DNA of 64,000 nt from Thermosediminibacter oceani DSM 16646 (GCF_000144645.1 NC_014377.1:1984001-2048000); one strand, 5' to 3'. Numbered from the stretch's first letter, positions 8,441-17,567 are shown. Program-made: numbers and translations. The notes: generated by a model from the sequence alone, not told the origin.

Positions 8441-10035
8441 CAGCTTGTAGACAAAGCCGCTTTTAGGATGCATAACCTAAAAGCGGCTTTTTGTTGAAGG
8501 CGAAGAAAATTTTTAAGAAAAACGAATGTAAAGCGGGGACTGTTGGCGGAAACGTTCCCCGTCTTTTCTTCCATAAAGCCAGCTTTTTTAAATTCATGCA
8601 TGCGAAAAGAAGCGTGAGGTAATGTCCAACTTTCCTCAAGCCTCGTAGATTTGTATAGCGCATGCCATGCTTTTCCTTCGCATCGGCAAATACCCGCTCG
8701 ATGGTCTGGCCGCGCATTTTGTATAGTTCTTTACCCCATTGGGTGTGTCTTATATCTTCCGCTATTTCTATGTAATGCTCCCATATATGCCGAGTTATGA
8801 TTTTTGTGTAATTTTTACTTTTGGTGCACTGTAGGCGCATGGGACATTTACAGCATATTTGGGGGTTGCTCCTATATTCCCGGTATCCCGCCCGGTTGGT
8901 GGTGCTGTATTCTAATATTTGGTTGTTGGGGCATATGTAACAATCATAATATTCGTCATAGACGTATTCGCGTTTTTTAAAGTAGCCATCTTTGGTCATC
9001 GGCCTCTTGTAGGGCATAACGGGAAGCGCTCCTGCCTCAATGATTTCTCTGCATATCCCGGGGGTTTTGTAGCCTGCATCAACCACTACCGCCTCTATTT
9101 TAGAAAATTTATCGTTTACTTCTTGAAATAAATCGGAGAATACCTGGCTGTCATGAACATTTCCAGGTGCTATTTTGACACCAAGGACAAAGTTGTTCCG
9201 GTCACAGGCTACAGAAGCTGTGTAGGCAAAGCAGCGCTCTTTTTCCCCTTTTTGAAACATCCCACTTTCAGGATCTGTGGTGCTTACCCTGACTTTTTTA
9301 GAGCTATTTTCTCCTTTGTTGTTATCGTCATCATCATCTTCTTCTTCAAAGGGCTTTTTACCGTTTGCTTCCCGTTCGGCGTTGATTTCTTTTAAAAGTT
9401 CTTCCTTATATTTTTGAGTCCGTTGCTTAGCGACTTTCTCGATATATTTATTCTTATTGGCACTGGCTTTTATGTGAGTAGCATCGATAAATACTGCATC
9501 TGTTTTAACAAACCCGCATTCTATTGCTTCCATCAACACCCGCTCGAATATCTTTTCAAATAGATCACTTTCCTTAAACCGCCGTTCATAGTTTTTTCCA
9601 AAAGTTGAAAAGTGAGGTATTTTTTCTTGTAATCCATAGCCTAAAAACCAACGGTAAGCTACATTGACTTCTACTTCTCTGATGGTTTGGCGCATGGAGC
9701 GGATTCCATACAATGCTTGGAGCATGAGTAGCTTAATTAACACTACCGGGTCAATACTAGGTCTTCCTGTATTTTCGCTATATAGGTCTTTTACTTCATC
9801 ATAAATGAAATTAAAGTCGATGCTTTCTTCTACTGCCCTAAGGAGATGGTCTTGAGGTACTAAGCTATCGATGCTTACTAATTCTACCTGCTCTATTATT
9901 TCTCGATTTTTCTTCGTTAACATTTCATCGCCCCACAATATTTTTGTATCTTCTTTAATTTTACTAAAAAGCTGATGATTTTTGTACTAGCTTTTGCAAA
10001 AAAAGACTGTCGACAGTTACTTTGTCGACAGTCTG
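8441..10035 (-). mobile_element. IS1182-type insertion sequence, copy 1 (1595 bp)
   Basis: The ends are CAGCTTGTAGACAAAG and, on the other strand, CAGACTGTCGACAAAG, imperfect 16-bp inverted repeats with 13 matches. One transposase gene fills the element. Hairpins at both ends are followed by T-runs when read inward (8453-8495 and about 9998-10033), so transcription entering from outside should stop. The element is bounded by 31-bp direct repeats that are a whole terminator hairpin. Copies 2 and 3 have exactly the same length. Confidence 0.95.
8463..9923 (-). CDS. IS1182-family DDE transposase (copy 1)
   Basis: A DDE transposase of the IS1182/IS4-like group with an N-terminal DUF772-type region and a C-terminal DDE domain. 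Numbering from the upstream in-frame TTG (9938), the catalytic residues are probably D152 (FIDATH), D287 (VVDAGY) and E414 (ERVFADAKE). An acidic insertion (EEEDDDDDNN, about 198-207) and four cysteines (CPN...CCKCPMRLQC) lie between. ATG 9923 has GGGG 7 nt upstream and is preferred. The last codons lie inside a 15-bp-stem hairpin. The gene is intact and probably functional. Confidence 0.95.
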   Translation of the reverse strand: MLTKKNREIIEQVELVSIDSLVPQDHLLRAVEESIDFNFIYDEVKDLYSENTGRPSIDPVVLIKLLMLQALYGIRSMRQTIREVEVNVAYRWFLGYGLQEKIPHFSTFGKNYERRFKESDLFEKIFERVLMEAIECGFVKTDAVFIDATHIKASANKNKYIEKVAKQRTQKYKEELLKEINAEREANGKKPFEEEDDDDDNNKGENSSKKVRVSTTDPESGMFQKGEKERCFAYTASVACDRNNFVLGVKIAPGNVHDSQVFSDLFQEVNDKFSKIEAVVVDAGYKTPGICREIIEAGALPVMPYKRPMTKDGYFKKREYVYDEYYDCYICPNNQILEYSTTNRAGYREYRSNPQICCKCPMRLQCTKSKNYTKIITRHIWEHYIEIAEDIRHTQWGKELYKMRGQTIERVFADAKEKHGMRYTNLRGLRKVGHYLTLLFACMNLKKLALWKKRRGTFPPTVPALHSFFLKIFFAFNKKPLLGYAS

Positions 10036-10066
10036 AGGTTATAACTTTTATAAAAAAGTATAACCT
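10036..10066. repeat. Target-site duplication, right copy, of IS copy 1; selD-proximal hairpin
   Basis: An exact copy of 8410-8440. It lies 6 nt after the selD stop. Insertion separated it from its T-run, but the inward terminator of the IS follows directly. Confidence 0.95.
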
Positions 10067-10071
10067 ATTTT

Positions 10072-11109
10072 TCACTCTACTATTATATCCTTACCGGATT
10101 TTTCTTCAACACGCCCTATTATCGACGCCCATTTTACGCCGTTGTTTTTAAGTTCTTCCATCATGGCTTCGGCTCTTTCTTCCGGACAGGATATAAGAAG
10201 GCCTCCCGACGTCTGGGGGTCGAACAAAACGTCGGCCAGTTCTTCCCTGATATTTTCGGCAAAAGCGACCTTATCCGCCAGGTACTTTCTGTTGGCGTAG
10301 AGACCTGCCGGCAAAAGCCCCATGGCGGCGTATTGGAGTATTCCCGGAATAACCGGAACTTTTTCCGCCTGTATCCTCAAAGTCACACCGGAGCCTGCTG
10401 CCATCTCATGCGCGTGGCCCAAAAGTCCGAAGCCCGTTATGTCGGTTACGGCGCTTACGCCCACCTGTACGGCAGCATCCGAAGCAGACTTATTAAGGGT
10501 ATTCATGGCCTCGAGCGCTTCCCTTTCTACCCGACTGTCAACCATTCCCGCCTTGGCGGCCGTAGTGAATACACCGGTCCCCAGGGGTTTAGTGAGGACT
10601 ACAACATCCCCGGGTTTCGCCCCGGCATTGGTAAGTACCCTGTCAGGGTGCACCACGCCCAGCACCGAAAGGCCGTATACCGGCTCAGGAGTCTTTATGG
10701 AATGGCCTCCTGCTATTATCGCGCCCGCTTCGATCACCTTGTCGGCACCGCCCTTCATCACCAGGGGCAGCACGTCCTCCACCAGTTTTTCGGGAAAGCC
10801 CACGATGTTCAGCGCTAAGAGCGGCCTTCCCCCCATGGCGTAAATATCGCTGAGGGCGTTGCAGGCGGCTATCTGCCCGAAAAGGTACGGGTCGTCCACC
10901 ACAGGAGTGAAAAAGTCCACCGTATGGATTATTGCCAGCTCTTCGTTTATCTTATAAACCGCCGCGTCGTCGGACGTTTCAAGACCCACCAGCAGGTTTT
11001 CGTCTTTTATTACCGGTAAATGCCGCAGGACCTGCGACAGCGCCGAAGGCGAAAGCTTGGAAGCTCAGCCGGAACTGCAGGTGAGCTCTGTGAGTTTTAC
11101 CTTTTCCAC
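10072..11109 (-). CDS. selD: Selenophosphate synthetase SelD, selenoprotein (in-frame UGA = Sec15)
   Basis: SelD makes selenophosphate, the selenium donor for Sec-tRNA and selenouridine. A conventional ORF begins only at 10989, but the frame continues upstream through one UGA (11067-11065) to GTG 11109, which has GGAGGTGA upstream. The resulting N-terminus, TCSSG-U-ASKLSP, matches the SelD active-site loop with Sec at the catalytic position. The full protein is 345 residues, the usual SelD length, against 305 for the conventional ORF. A hairpin resembling a bacterial SECIS follows the UGA. The gene diverges from a DUF3343 gene. Confidence 0.94.
11022..11038 (-). promoter_or_regulatory. Bacterial SECIS element in selD
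   Basis: About 29 nt after the UGA, the mRNA contains CGCAGGUCCUGCG, a GC-rich stem whose apex carries GGUC. E. coli fdhF has nearly the same apex (GCAGGUCUGC), which SelB recognises. The distance from the UGA is within the bacterial range. Confidence 0.75.
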
Positions 11110-11291
11110 GGGCGGTTCACCTCCGTATTTTTCATTTTTTCCATTAAAGTATCCCATTTTATTCAAGCTTTGTCAATGTTGACCCTTCGGTGTATAAATC
11201 ATATCTATAAACTGCATTAAATAAATATATTTTTTAAATCCTTTTTCGCTTAGAATTGTGGTAAAATTCCTTTGAAGGCGAGGTAGATTTG

Positions 11292-11564
11292 ATGACTGAA
11301 AAATACCCTTTTTTTATGATAACTTTTCCATCGGTCCACCACGCGTTGAGGTTCGAGTCAAGAATGAAGGGCTCAGGTACATCTTTTCAGCTGGTGCCGG
11401 TGCCCAGGGAGATAAGCTCCAGCTGCGGGGTAGCGGCAAAGGTGACCGCCACCAGTGAACGGGCTTTAATCGACACCGTCGAAAAGGTCGGTGTCGAATA
11501 TGATTCCATTTACCTTTACCAATCGCCAAAAGAAAAACCCCGGCTGTTGAAAAGAGTGGAGTAA
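11292..11564 (+). CDS. DUF3343 protein, putative Se/S carrier partner of SelD
   Basis: A 90-residue protein of the DUF3343 family, annotated in selenium-using bacteria as a possible selenium/sulfur carrier. One cysteine stands in SSSCGVAAK (about residue 45), a plausible chalcogen-binding site. ATG 11292 is preferred over the TTG just before it because GAGG is 8 nt upstream. It is divergent from selD, which supports a role in selenium metabolism. No experimental function is known to me. Confidence 0.8.
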   Translation: MTEKYPFFMITFPSVHHALRFESRMKGSGTSFQLVPVPREISSSCGVAAKVTATSERALIDTVEKVGVEYDSIYLYQSPKEKPRLLKRVE

Positions 11565-11569
11565 AATTA

Positions 11570-11597
11570 AAGGGCTACAATAGTGTAGCCCTTTTGT
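11570..11597 (+). terminator. Terminator after the DUF3343 gene
   Basis: A 10-bp stem AAGGGCTACA (11570-11579) with its complement at 11584-11593, loop ATAG, followed by TTGTTG. On the minus strand it also lies past the PTS operon. Confidence 0.8.
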
Positions 11598-11599
11598 TG

Positions 11600-11917
11600 T
11601 TAATTACATTTCTTTTCCAAGTCGTGTATTCTTTTGTATAAGTTTATCATTCTTTTTATGAGGTTTTTTTCAGCGAGGGCCGTCATGAGCTGATCCTGAG
11701 CATGTATCACGAGGAAATTTGGGGTCTGACTCTGTTCACCCTGTGTCAGCATATTCTGGTACTTATGCCCTTCGTAAAATTCCTCATCCGCTTTTTCAAG
11801 ATGAGCCTCTGCAGCTTCAAAGTCCCCTCTTTCAGCTGCGTCTAAGGCTTCATAAGCTTCCGCTCTTGCGTTTCCTCCGTGTAGCACTAAGTGGTATATA
11901 ATTTGCTCTAAATCCAT
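11600..11917 (-). CDS. PTS lactose/cellobiose-family EIIA component
   Basis: EIIA accepts phosphate from HPr and passes it to EIIB. ATG 11917, preceded by AGGAGGATA, gives 105 residues, the usual length; the upstream extension has no ribosome-binding site. The phosphorylated histidine is in FLVIHAQDQLM, typical of the family. It is the last gene of the operon regulator - small membrane protein - EIIB - EIIC - EIIA. Confidence 0.94.
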   Translation of the reverse strand: MDLEQIIYHLVLHGGNARAEAYEALDAAERGDFEAAEAHLEKADEEFYEGHKYQNMLTQGEQSQTPNFLVIHAQDQLMTALAEKNLIKRMINLYKRIHDLEKKCN

Positions 11918-11936
11918 GAAATATCCTCCTCTTACT

Positions 11937-13253
11937 TTATTCGTGTTGCGCTGCGCTTTTTTCATCTTTCAGAAGTTGAGCTTCATACATTTTAAAGAAC
12001 GGATAATATATAACCGCAGCAACCAACAAGTTTACAAGCTGTAACACAGCTCCCTGCCAGTGTCCGCCTGTCGATAAAAATCCGCCGAAGAACACCGGAA
12101 CGGTAAACGGAAGCTGTATAATAGGCCTTGGGACTATATTTGTTGCAAAAGCAATGTAGTTTATCGTGACAACAACAGCCGGAGCTACTATAAACGGTAT
12201 TATCAATATCGGGTTTAATACAATGGGTGCACCGAATATAACCGGCTCATTGATATTAAATACTGCGGGTATTAATGCTGCCTTTCCGATCGTCCTCAAT
12301 TGGGCGGATGCGGAAAGCAGGAACATTATAACCAAAGGCCAGGTTACACCGGAACCGCCGAGGTGCGAAAACATGTGGAAAAATGGCTCGGTCACGATTC
12401 CCGGCAAAGGCAGGCCCTTTGCCGCAGCCTCCGCATTTGCTGCAAGCTGGGTCATCCAGAAGGGATAAGCGATCGATGATACCACGTTCATACCGTGTAT
12501 ACCTAATGACCACAGCAACATCATGAGTACTATTTCCGCAAGGGCTGCAGGATAGCTATTCGATGCTGCGACAAGGGGTTTAAACAGGTTGAGCACCAAT
12601 TGGGGAAGCGTTATGTGGAATTTCGACCATACTATCCACTCTACAATCCACGCCGACACTATCATGACGAACATAGGAACCAGCGCTAAAAAGCTTCTCA
12701 CAACGTAAGGCGGCACGCCTTCGGGCATTTTTATAACCAAACCTTTTTCGTTAAAGAATTTAACAACTTTTGCCGTAATTATACCTATAATTATTGCTAC
12801 AAACAAACCCTGTCCGCCAAGGTAATTCAATGCATCTCCAAAAGTTACTTTTGTTACGTCTGTTGCCGGAAAACTTGTTATAAAAAAGGCGAGCATTGAA
12901 ATGATTCCCGTCATTGTCTCGTCAAGGTCCCATCTTGCTGCAAGGCTGTAGGCTGTACCGAAAGCAACCATCATTGCCATTATGCCGAATGTAAGATGGA
13001 AGGGCAATATAATTTGCGCTGAAATTGGTTTAACCGCATTAGCCCACGCTCTTATCAGCCAGAGGTTAACCCCTTCCGGCGGGTTCGCGATAATTAAGAA
13101 GATTGCGCCGGTCAAAATCACAGGCAATGCAAAACTCGAAAAAGCATCCCTGATCGATTGCAGATATACATTTTGTGCAATTCTTGCCAGGACCGGCATG
13201 AGGGAATTTTCCATCCACTTCATGAACCAGTTTTTTGAAATCCTTTCGCTCAT
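11937..13253 (-). CDS. PTS lactose/cellobiose-family EIIC permease
   Basis: A 438-residue sugar channel with about ten membrane spans, related to CelB/ChbC permeases. It carries the family's substrate-site block IFGAPIVLNPILIIPF in the C-terminal half. GGGGGG precedes ATG 13253. No phospho-beta-glucosidase or other glycosidase accompanies it, so the sugar (cellobiose, chitobiose or other) cannot be deduced. Confidence 0.93.
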   Translation of the reverse strand: MSERISKNWFMKWMENSLMPVLARIAQNVYLQSIRDAFSSFALPVILTGAIFLIIANPPEGVNLWLIRAWANAVKPISAQIILPFHLTFGIMAMMVAFGTAYSLAARWDLDETMTGIISMLAFFITSFPATDVTKVTFGDALNYLGGQGLFVAIIIGIITAKVVKFFNEKGLVIKMPEGVPPYVVRSFLALVPMFVMIVSAWIVEWIVWSKFHITLPQLVLNLFKPLVAASNSYPAALAEIVLMMLLWSLGIHGMNVVSSIAYPFWMTQLAANAEAAAKGLPLPGIVTEPFFHMFSHLGGSGVTWPLVIMFLLSASAQLRTIGKAALIPAVFNINEPVIFGAPIVLNPILIIPFIVAPAVVVTINYIAFATNIVPRPIIQLPFTVPVFFGGFLSTGGHWQGAVLQLVNLLVAAVIYYPFFKMYEAQLLKDEKSAAQHE

Positions 13254-13265
13254 GAAAGACCCCCC

Positions 13266-13592
13266 TTAAACTTCTTTACCACTTTTTTTAGCAAGTTCGA
13301 TTATTTGATTTAAAATTTTTTTACCATCCATTAAAGCGAAAGCCTGCATATCGACGATGTCGACGGGGATATTGTACTTCGAAGCAATCGATTCGATTTC
13401 TTTTTTTAGATGCCTTACTTGAGGTTCCAGCAGTGCAACATCGTATTCTTCCGCTTTCTTTTTAAATTCCCCCGTCCCGCCGGCGTCTACTACAACGTCA
13501 AGGCCCTGTTTTTTTGCTTCATCCGTAACTTTTTTTGCAAGGGCACTCGATGTCGCTCCCCAGCTGCATAATATTACACCCCGTATTGTCAT
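13266..13592 (-). CDS. PTS lactose/cellobiose-family EIIB component
   Basis: A 108-residue EIIB with the phosphorylated cysteine at residue 9 in ILCSWGATSS. It passes phosphate from EIIA to the sugar during transport through EIIC. It lies 12 nt upstream of the EIIC gene and about 50 nt downstream of the small membrane protein gene. Confidence 0.94.
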   Translation of the reverse strand: MTIRGVILCSWGATSSALAKKVTDEAKKQGLDVVVDAGGTGEFKKKAEEYDVALLEPQVRHLKKEIESIASKYNIPVDIVDMQAFALMDGKKILNQIIELAKKSGKEV

Positions 13593-13640
13593 GTTTTACA
13601 TCCCCTCCGTAAATTATTCTTAAAAGCAATCTAATCCTTC

Positions 13641-13865
13641 TCAGCCTTTATCTTGTTTCTTTAAATTATTATCGTACATTTGTAACATCTTTATCACATA
13701 TGCCTGAATTATTGCTACAAACGATATAAAGATGCCCCCAAAAATTAGTATTTTTAGGCCATCGGCAAAACTACTGTGAATCATAGAGTATATACCAAAA
13801 GATCCCCACACAATAGACAAAAGCACGTAAAATATTTTTCTCTGCAGTACCGGTATGGTAAACAT
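13641..13865 (-). CDS. Small two-span membrane protein of the PTS operon, unknown function
   Basis: A 74-residue protein with two hydrophobic segments (about residues 10-27 and 37-57) and a lysine-rich cytosolic end (NNLKKQDKG). I do not recognise the family. Its place between the PRD regulator and EIIB, 9 nt after the regulator stop, suggests an accessory or regulatory role in this PTS. It could also be an unrelated passenger. Confidence 0.7.
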   Translation of the reverse strand: MFTIPVLQRKIFYVLLSIVWGSFGIYSMIHSSFADGLKILIFGGIFISFVAIIQAYVIKMLQMYDNNLKKQDKG

Positions 13866-13874
13866 ACTATCCCC

Positions 13875-15962
13875 CTACAAAATCGCTCTTCTTATTTCTT
13901 CATAATATTTTTTCATTAACACTTCTTTAACCTTTTGCCTGGTTGTTTCCTCAGAAGCTGCGTTGTTTAGGTCTTCTACGAAATTACTATCTTCGATTAA
14001 AGAAGCGCTCAAATCCCCCAAAACTTCGATACTTTCAGGATCTTCCTGCGGCGCCAGCATCAAAAATGCCGTCTTTATCTTTTCATAATCTCCAGCAAGA
14101 TTTTCCATTTTAAACTCATCGATTACCCTTCCGACAACCACCAGCGGAAAATCCAAATTCTCTATTGCGCAGTGATATATTACAAATCCTTTGCCCGGTA
14201 AAACTATTTTCCCGAGGCTTTCCCTATTTAAAAGCCGCTTTTTGATCCCGGCCGTTTGATTTCGTCTTATGAGTTTTTTTACCAGTAAAACTTCAAGTAT
14301 GTTATCTATAATGCGGTCAGAATTCCTGCCTTCCACGGAGGCATAAACCAGAGCATCACAGAGCTCGAGAATCCTCTTTCCGTAATTAGCTATATGCAAC
14401 GCTTTTTCTTGATAATTCTTATTCTTCAAAGCGTTTGCCTTTGTTTCGTACTCTATTATAAAATCGGTATTCAACGCTTCCTTTAACTTTTCCACGTCTT
14501 CTTTCAAGAGCAAAGGATTTACGACTACCACTTTCTTATCTTCAATATCAAGGGGTATTGTGGATACAACAAGGTCTATGTCTTTTCTGTCTTTAATATC
14601 TTTCAACTTTACGCTTGACGCGACCTCGACAACATTTATCTGGGGAAATATTTTAAGTTTCGACATGAGCATCCTTGAGGTCCCTATTCCGCTGGCGCAT
14701 ACCACCATTATATTGTATGTTTTTGCGACATCTTTCATTCTCTCTAAAGCCGCTCCAAAGTGCATCGCCACATATCCTACTTCATCTTCGGGGATTTCGA
14801 CATTCAACTTTTCCCTCAGAACATCGCAAATTTTATCACTTTTTTCAAAGAGCAGGGGGTATTTAGATTTTATATCGCAAAGCAAAGGATTCCTGATGTC
14901 CAGCCCCATTTTGAGCCTGTATATCGTCGGTGCCAGATGAGTTTTTAAACCTTCCTCTAAAAGTTTATCGTTGGAAAAATTTATGTTAAAAATTTCTTCT
15001 CCTTTTTTAATCATTTCTTCTGCAATATTTTCTATATCTTTGTAGTTGTAACTTTGCGCATTAGCTCTGTACTTTGCTCCTATTAGGTGAACCGTCACAT
15101 AGCCGATCTCGTCTTCGGGTATAGTTAAGTCCAGCTCTTCTTCCAAATATCCGGCCAATTTCTGGGCAAATCTATACTCTTCGGTCTTTTTAAGCTCCCT
15201 TAAATTTTCCTCCCCCATCTCTATCGATTCGCCGTTTTTCAACCTTTTTACCGCCAGAGCTAGATGTACAATAAGCCCAAGATATGAGCTCTCGACGATA
15301 TCAAAGTCGATTTCCGATTCAAGCCTTAAAATGGCCTTTTCAATTTTTAGTACAGTATCATAGTCGATAAGGTTCAAAAGCCTTAATTCGATATTTTTGT
15401 CAAATCTGTTCTTTTTCAAATAGCCCGTCCTCAAAAAATTAATGAGATCGGATGTATCAAAATTCTCATATAGGAACTTAGCTATGGCCTTTCTAAACGA
15501 ATTTTCATTTCCCGAGACATAAACTCCATAGCCGGGCTTTGCAACCAATACGAGTCCCTGCTTTTTAAGCCATTCTTCCAATTCTTTTAAATCATAACTT
15601 ATTGTGGACGTAGTTACATTGAATTTGCGGCTAAAATATTCCAATTTGACGGGTTCTGTAATTTGCAAAAGTTCTGATAATATAAGCTTTCTTCTCTCCT
15701 TTGGCTCAATATTTGATCTATAACCTATCATATCAAGCTTCAATTTTTCTATATCCGCAACATTTCCTTCTACGATTAAGCCTTCATGTGAATTTGCAAT
15801 TCTCAAGTTGTAATCCTTTAAAAACTCATTTACAACAGCAATTTCCCTGTAAACTGTTCTTCTGCTTACATCAAACTTATTTCCAATATCCTCAATTCTC
15901 ACATTGGGATGCGACAGCAGCGTTTTTAAAATATTGAGTTGGCGCCCGTTCAATTTAACCAT
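13875..15962 (-). CDS. PRD-containing PTS-controlled transcriptional activator (LicR/MtlR type)
   Basis: The 695-residue protein has two N-terminal HTH domains (about residues 5-60 and 90-150) and two PRDs with regulatory histidines (H233/H292 and H342/H401). An EIIB-like domain follows with C422 in VCASGIGTS, then a C-terminal EIIA-like domain (about 550-690) with histidine in YHCAIENL. Such regulators are activated or repressed by phosphorylation from HPr and the cognate EII. It begins the PTS operon and probably controls it and itself. All phosphorylation sites look present. Confidence 0.92.
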   Translation of the reverse strand: MVKLNGRQLNILKTLLSHPNVRIEDIGNKFDVSRRTVYREIAVVNEFLKDYNLRIANSHEGLIVEGNVADIEKLKLDMIGYRSNIEPKERRKLILSELLQITEPVKLEYFSRKFNVTTSTISYDLKELEEWLKKQGLVLVAKPGYGVYVSGNENSFRKAIAKFLYENFDTSDLINFLRTGYLKKNRFDKNIELRLLNLIDYDTVLKIEKAILRLESEIDFDIVESSYLGLIVHLALAVKRLKNGESIEMGEENLRELKKTEEYRFAQKLAGYLEEELDLTIPEDEIGYVTVHLIGAKYRANAQSYNYKDIENIAEEMIKKGEEIFNINFSNDKLLEEGLKTHLAPTIYRLKMGLDIRNPLLCDIKSKYPLLFEKSDKICDVLREKLNVEIPEDEVGYVAMHFGAALERMKDVAKTYNIMVVCASGIGTSRMLMSKLKIFPQINVVEVASSVKLKDIKDRKDIDLVVSTIPLDIEDKKVVVVNPLLLKEDVEKLKEALNTDFIIEYETKANALKNKNYQEKALHIANYGKRILELCDALVYASVEGRNSDRIIDNILEVLLVKKLIRRNQTAGIKKRLLNRESLGKIVLPGKGFVIYHCAIENLDFPLVVVGRVIDEFKMENLAGDYEKIKTAFLMLAPQEDPESIEVLGDLSASLIEDSNFVEDLNNAASEETTRQKVKEVLMKKYYEEIRRAIL

Positions 15963-16020
15963 TTTAGTTCATTACCCTTTTGTCAATATTTTAATAATAC
16001 ACCAAACCGCTCTCACTTTT

Positions 16021-16049
16021 ATTATACAACCAATCAGCCATCCATCCAA
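16021..16049 (-). promoter_or_regulatory. Promoter of the PRD regulator-PTS operon
   Basis: TTGGAT (16049-16044), a 17-bp spacer and a perfect TATAAT (16026-16021) lie about 60 nt upstream of the regulator start. Confidence 0.75.
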
Positions 16050-16144
16050 GGAAAAGATGTAAATACACTGTCATGAGTTTTGTGTCATATTTTTAATATT
16101 ATAGATTTTCACTGCTCTAGTTCAGCCTATACCCGACACACAAA

Positions 16145-16170
16145 CAAAAAAGGCAGTGTTTCCACTGCCT
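16145..16170 (-). terminator. Terminator after trmI
   Basis: The stem GGCAGTG/CACTGCC (16052-equivalent arms at 16152-16158 and 16163-16169) is followed on the minus strand by TTTTTTG. Confidence 0.85.
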
Positions 16171-16937
16171 CACTCTCCCAATTTTCTTGCAAAAATCAGA
16201 TATCCTGTATGTCCTACCATCAGGTCCTCGGGCCTTAATCTTTCCGGGACCAGCTTGTACTTCCTCATCATGATTTCGACGACCTCGGAGATGTAAAAGC
16301 CGTTCTCATTAAGGGACTTCATGGTCTCGGAAACCTGGTTCGCCGTCGGAACCAGGATGCCCAGGTGGCCGGCGGGTTTCAGCGCTTTCCTGACCTCGGC
16401 AATAACTTCCCAGGGTTCCCTCACGTCCAGGAAAAAGGCATCCAGATCCCTTTCCTCTATCCCTTCGGTGATGGATTTGTTGTGCATCACAACATTATCG
16501 AATTCAGAAAAGCCCCTGATGTTCTTCTCGGCGAGCTTGTGAAACTCCTCCCGCTGCTCGTAGGTGTACACTCTGCCCTCGGGTCCCACAGCCCGGGAAA
16601 GGCACACAGTGAAGGCTCCGGAGCCGGTGCCGGCTTCCCCCACCCGCTTGCCCGGAGAGACGTCGAGGCGCATGAGTATATAAGCTCCCTCTTTGGGATA
16701 CACGATCTGGGTGCGCCGTTTAAGGTAGTGCATTACGTAATCGAACATGTCACAAGTCAGCACATGGTACACCGTACCGTTGACCTCGAAGCTGCCCCCA
16801 GGGCTTACGCCAGCAAGCACAGTCGAATCTATTTGTCCGTTGGGCAATCCTATTTTGTTCGGCGAAGCGATATCGACCACTTTTTTAAACCCATCGGGCC
16901 CTATTATGACCCTTTTTGTTGCAAATCCCGACTGCAT
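16170..16937 (-). CDS. trmI: tRNA (adenine-N1-)-methyltransferase TrmI
   Basis: TrmI methylates A58 in the T-loop of tRNA, a modification important for tRNA stability in thermophiles. The 255-residue protein has the small N-terminal beta domain and a Rossmann methyltransferase domain with SAM motif VGEAGTGSGAF (near residue 97). ATG 16937 has GAAGGGGG about 7 nt upstream. It lies 21 nt after mobA, so the two are probably cotranscribed. Confidence 0.9.
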   Translation of the reverse strand: MQSGFATKRVIIGPDGFKKVVDIASPNKIGLPNGQIDSTVLAGVSPGGSFEVNGTVYHVLTCDMFDYVMHYLKRRTQIVYPKEGAYILMRLDVSPGKRVGEAGTGSGAFTVCLSRAVGPEGRVYTYEQREEFHKLAEKNIRGFSEFDNVVMHNKSITEGIEERDLDAFFLDVREPWEVIAEVRKALKPAGHLGILVPTANQVSETMKSLNENGFYISEVVEIMMRKYKLVPERLRPEDLMVGHTGYLIFARKLGE

Positions 16938-16958
16938 CTTTTGCCCCCTTCTCTCATT

Positions 16959-17567
16959 CTATTTCTCCATATTGAGGAAATCCTTTTCCAACAACAGCGC
17001 TCTTTCATAGTCTTCCCTTGTATTTATGTTAAAAAAAACCAAGTGGATTTTTTCCGTATCCACATCTATGTACCTGGTCCTGACCATGGCAAGCAGATCC
17101 CGGACCCGGATGGAGCCTTTCTTTTTAATAAGAGCTTCTATTGCACCGATGCATTTTTTGCTGTAAACGGCGTGAAGGGGTTCTATCATCTCCCGGCACC
17201 GGGGACATACCGCGTCGAAGCCTTCGGAGCTTTTGAGGAGATCCCTTATGAGTTCCGCGTTCAAAAAGGGCATGTCGCATGCCACGAAAAACCCGGCTTG
17301 GTTTTTCATTTTCTTAAGTCCTGTGTAAATGCCCCCGATAGGACCCAGCCCTTTTACCTCATCCTTGAATATGCGGCAGCGGCCTTTGAAATAATCGATT
17401 TCCCCGGGGGAGTTGGATATGACCAGAATGTCCTCAAATAAGGGGTCCAGCACAGCAAGGATCCTTTCCAGGATGGTCATTCCTCCTATCTCCAGGAGGC
17501 CTTTGTTCTTTACGGATATTCGGGAAGACTTACCCCCGTTTAATATGACCGCCGAAAATTCCCCCAC
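16959..17567 (-). CDS. mobA: Molybdenum cofactor guanylyltransferase MobA
   Basis: MobA links GMP to molybdopterin to form the MGD cofactor of formate dehydrogenase-type enzymes. The N-terminal nucleotide-binding signature is SAVILNGGKSSRI and the DMPF motif (ACDMPFLNAEL) is present. GTG 17567 is chosen from homology and the GGAAGG 10 nt upstream. A longer frame to 17708 would include the hairpin and IS end and is artificial. At about 203 residues it is of normal length. An extended -10 (TGCTATAAT, 17609-17601) lies upstream. Confidence 0.9.
   Translation of the reverse strand: MGEFSAVILNGGKSSRISVKNKGLLEIGGMTILERILAVLDPLFEDILVISNSPGEIDYFKGRCRIFKDEVKGLGPIGGIYTGLKKMKNQAGFFVACDMPFLNAELIRDLLKSSEGFDAVCPRCREMIEPLHAVYSKKCIGAIEALIKKKGSIRVRDLLAMVRTRYIDVDTEKIHLVFFNINTREDYERALLLEKDFLNMEK

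Noticed and set aside
10072-10989. SelD as an N-terminally truncated pseudogene
   Set aside because: The UGA is in the exact Sec position, is followed by a SECIS-like hairpin, and the frame continues to a proper start.
16365-17441. 358-residue plus-strand ORF
   Set aside because: It is a shadow across trmI and mobA, both of which have clear family motifs on the other strand.
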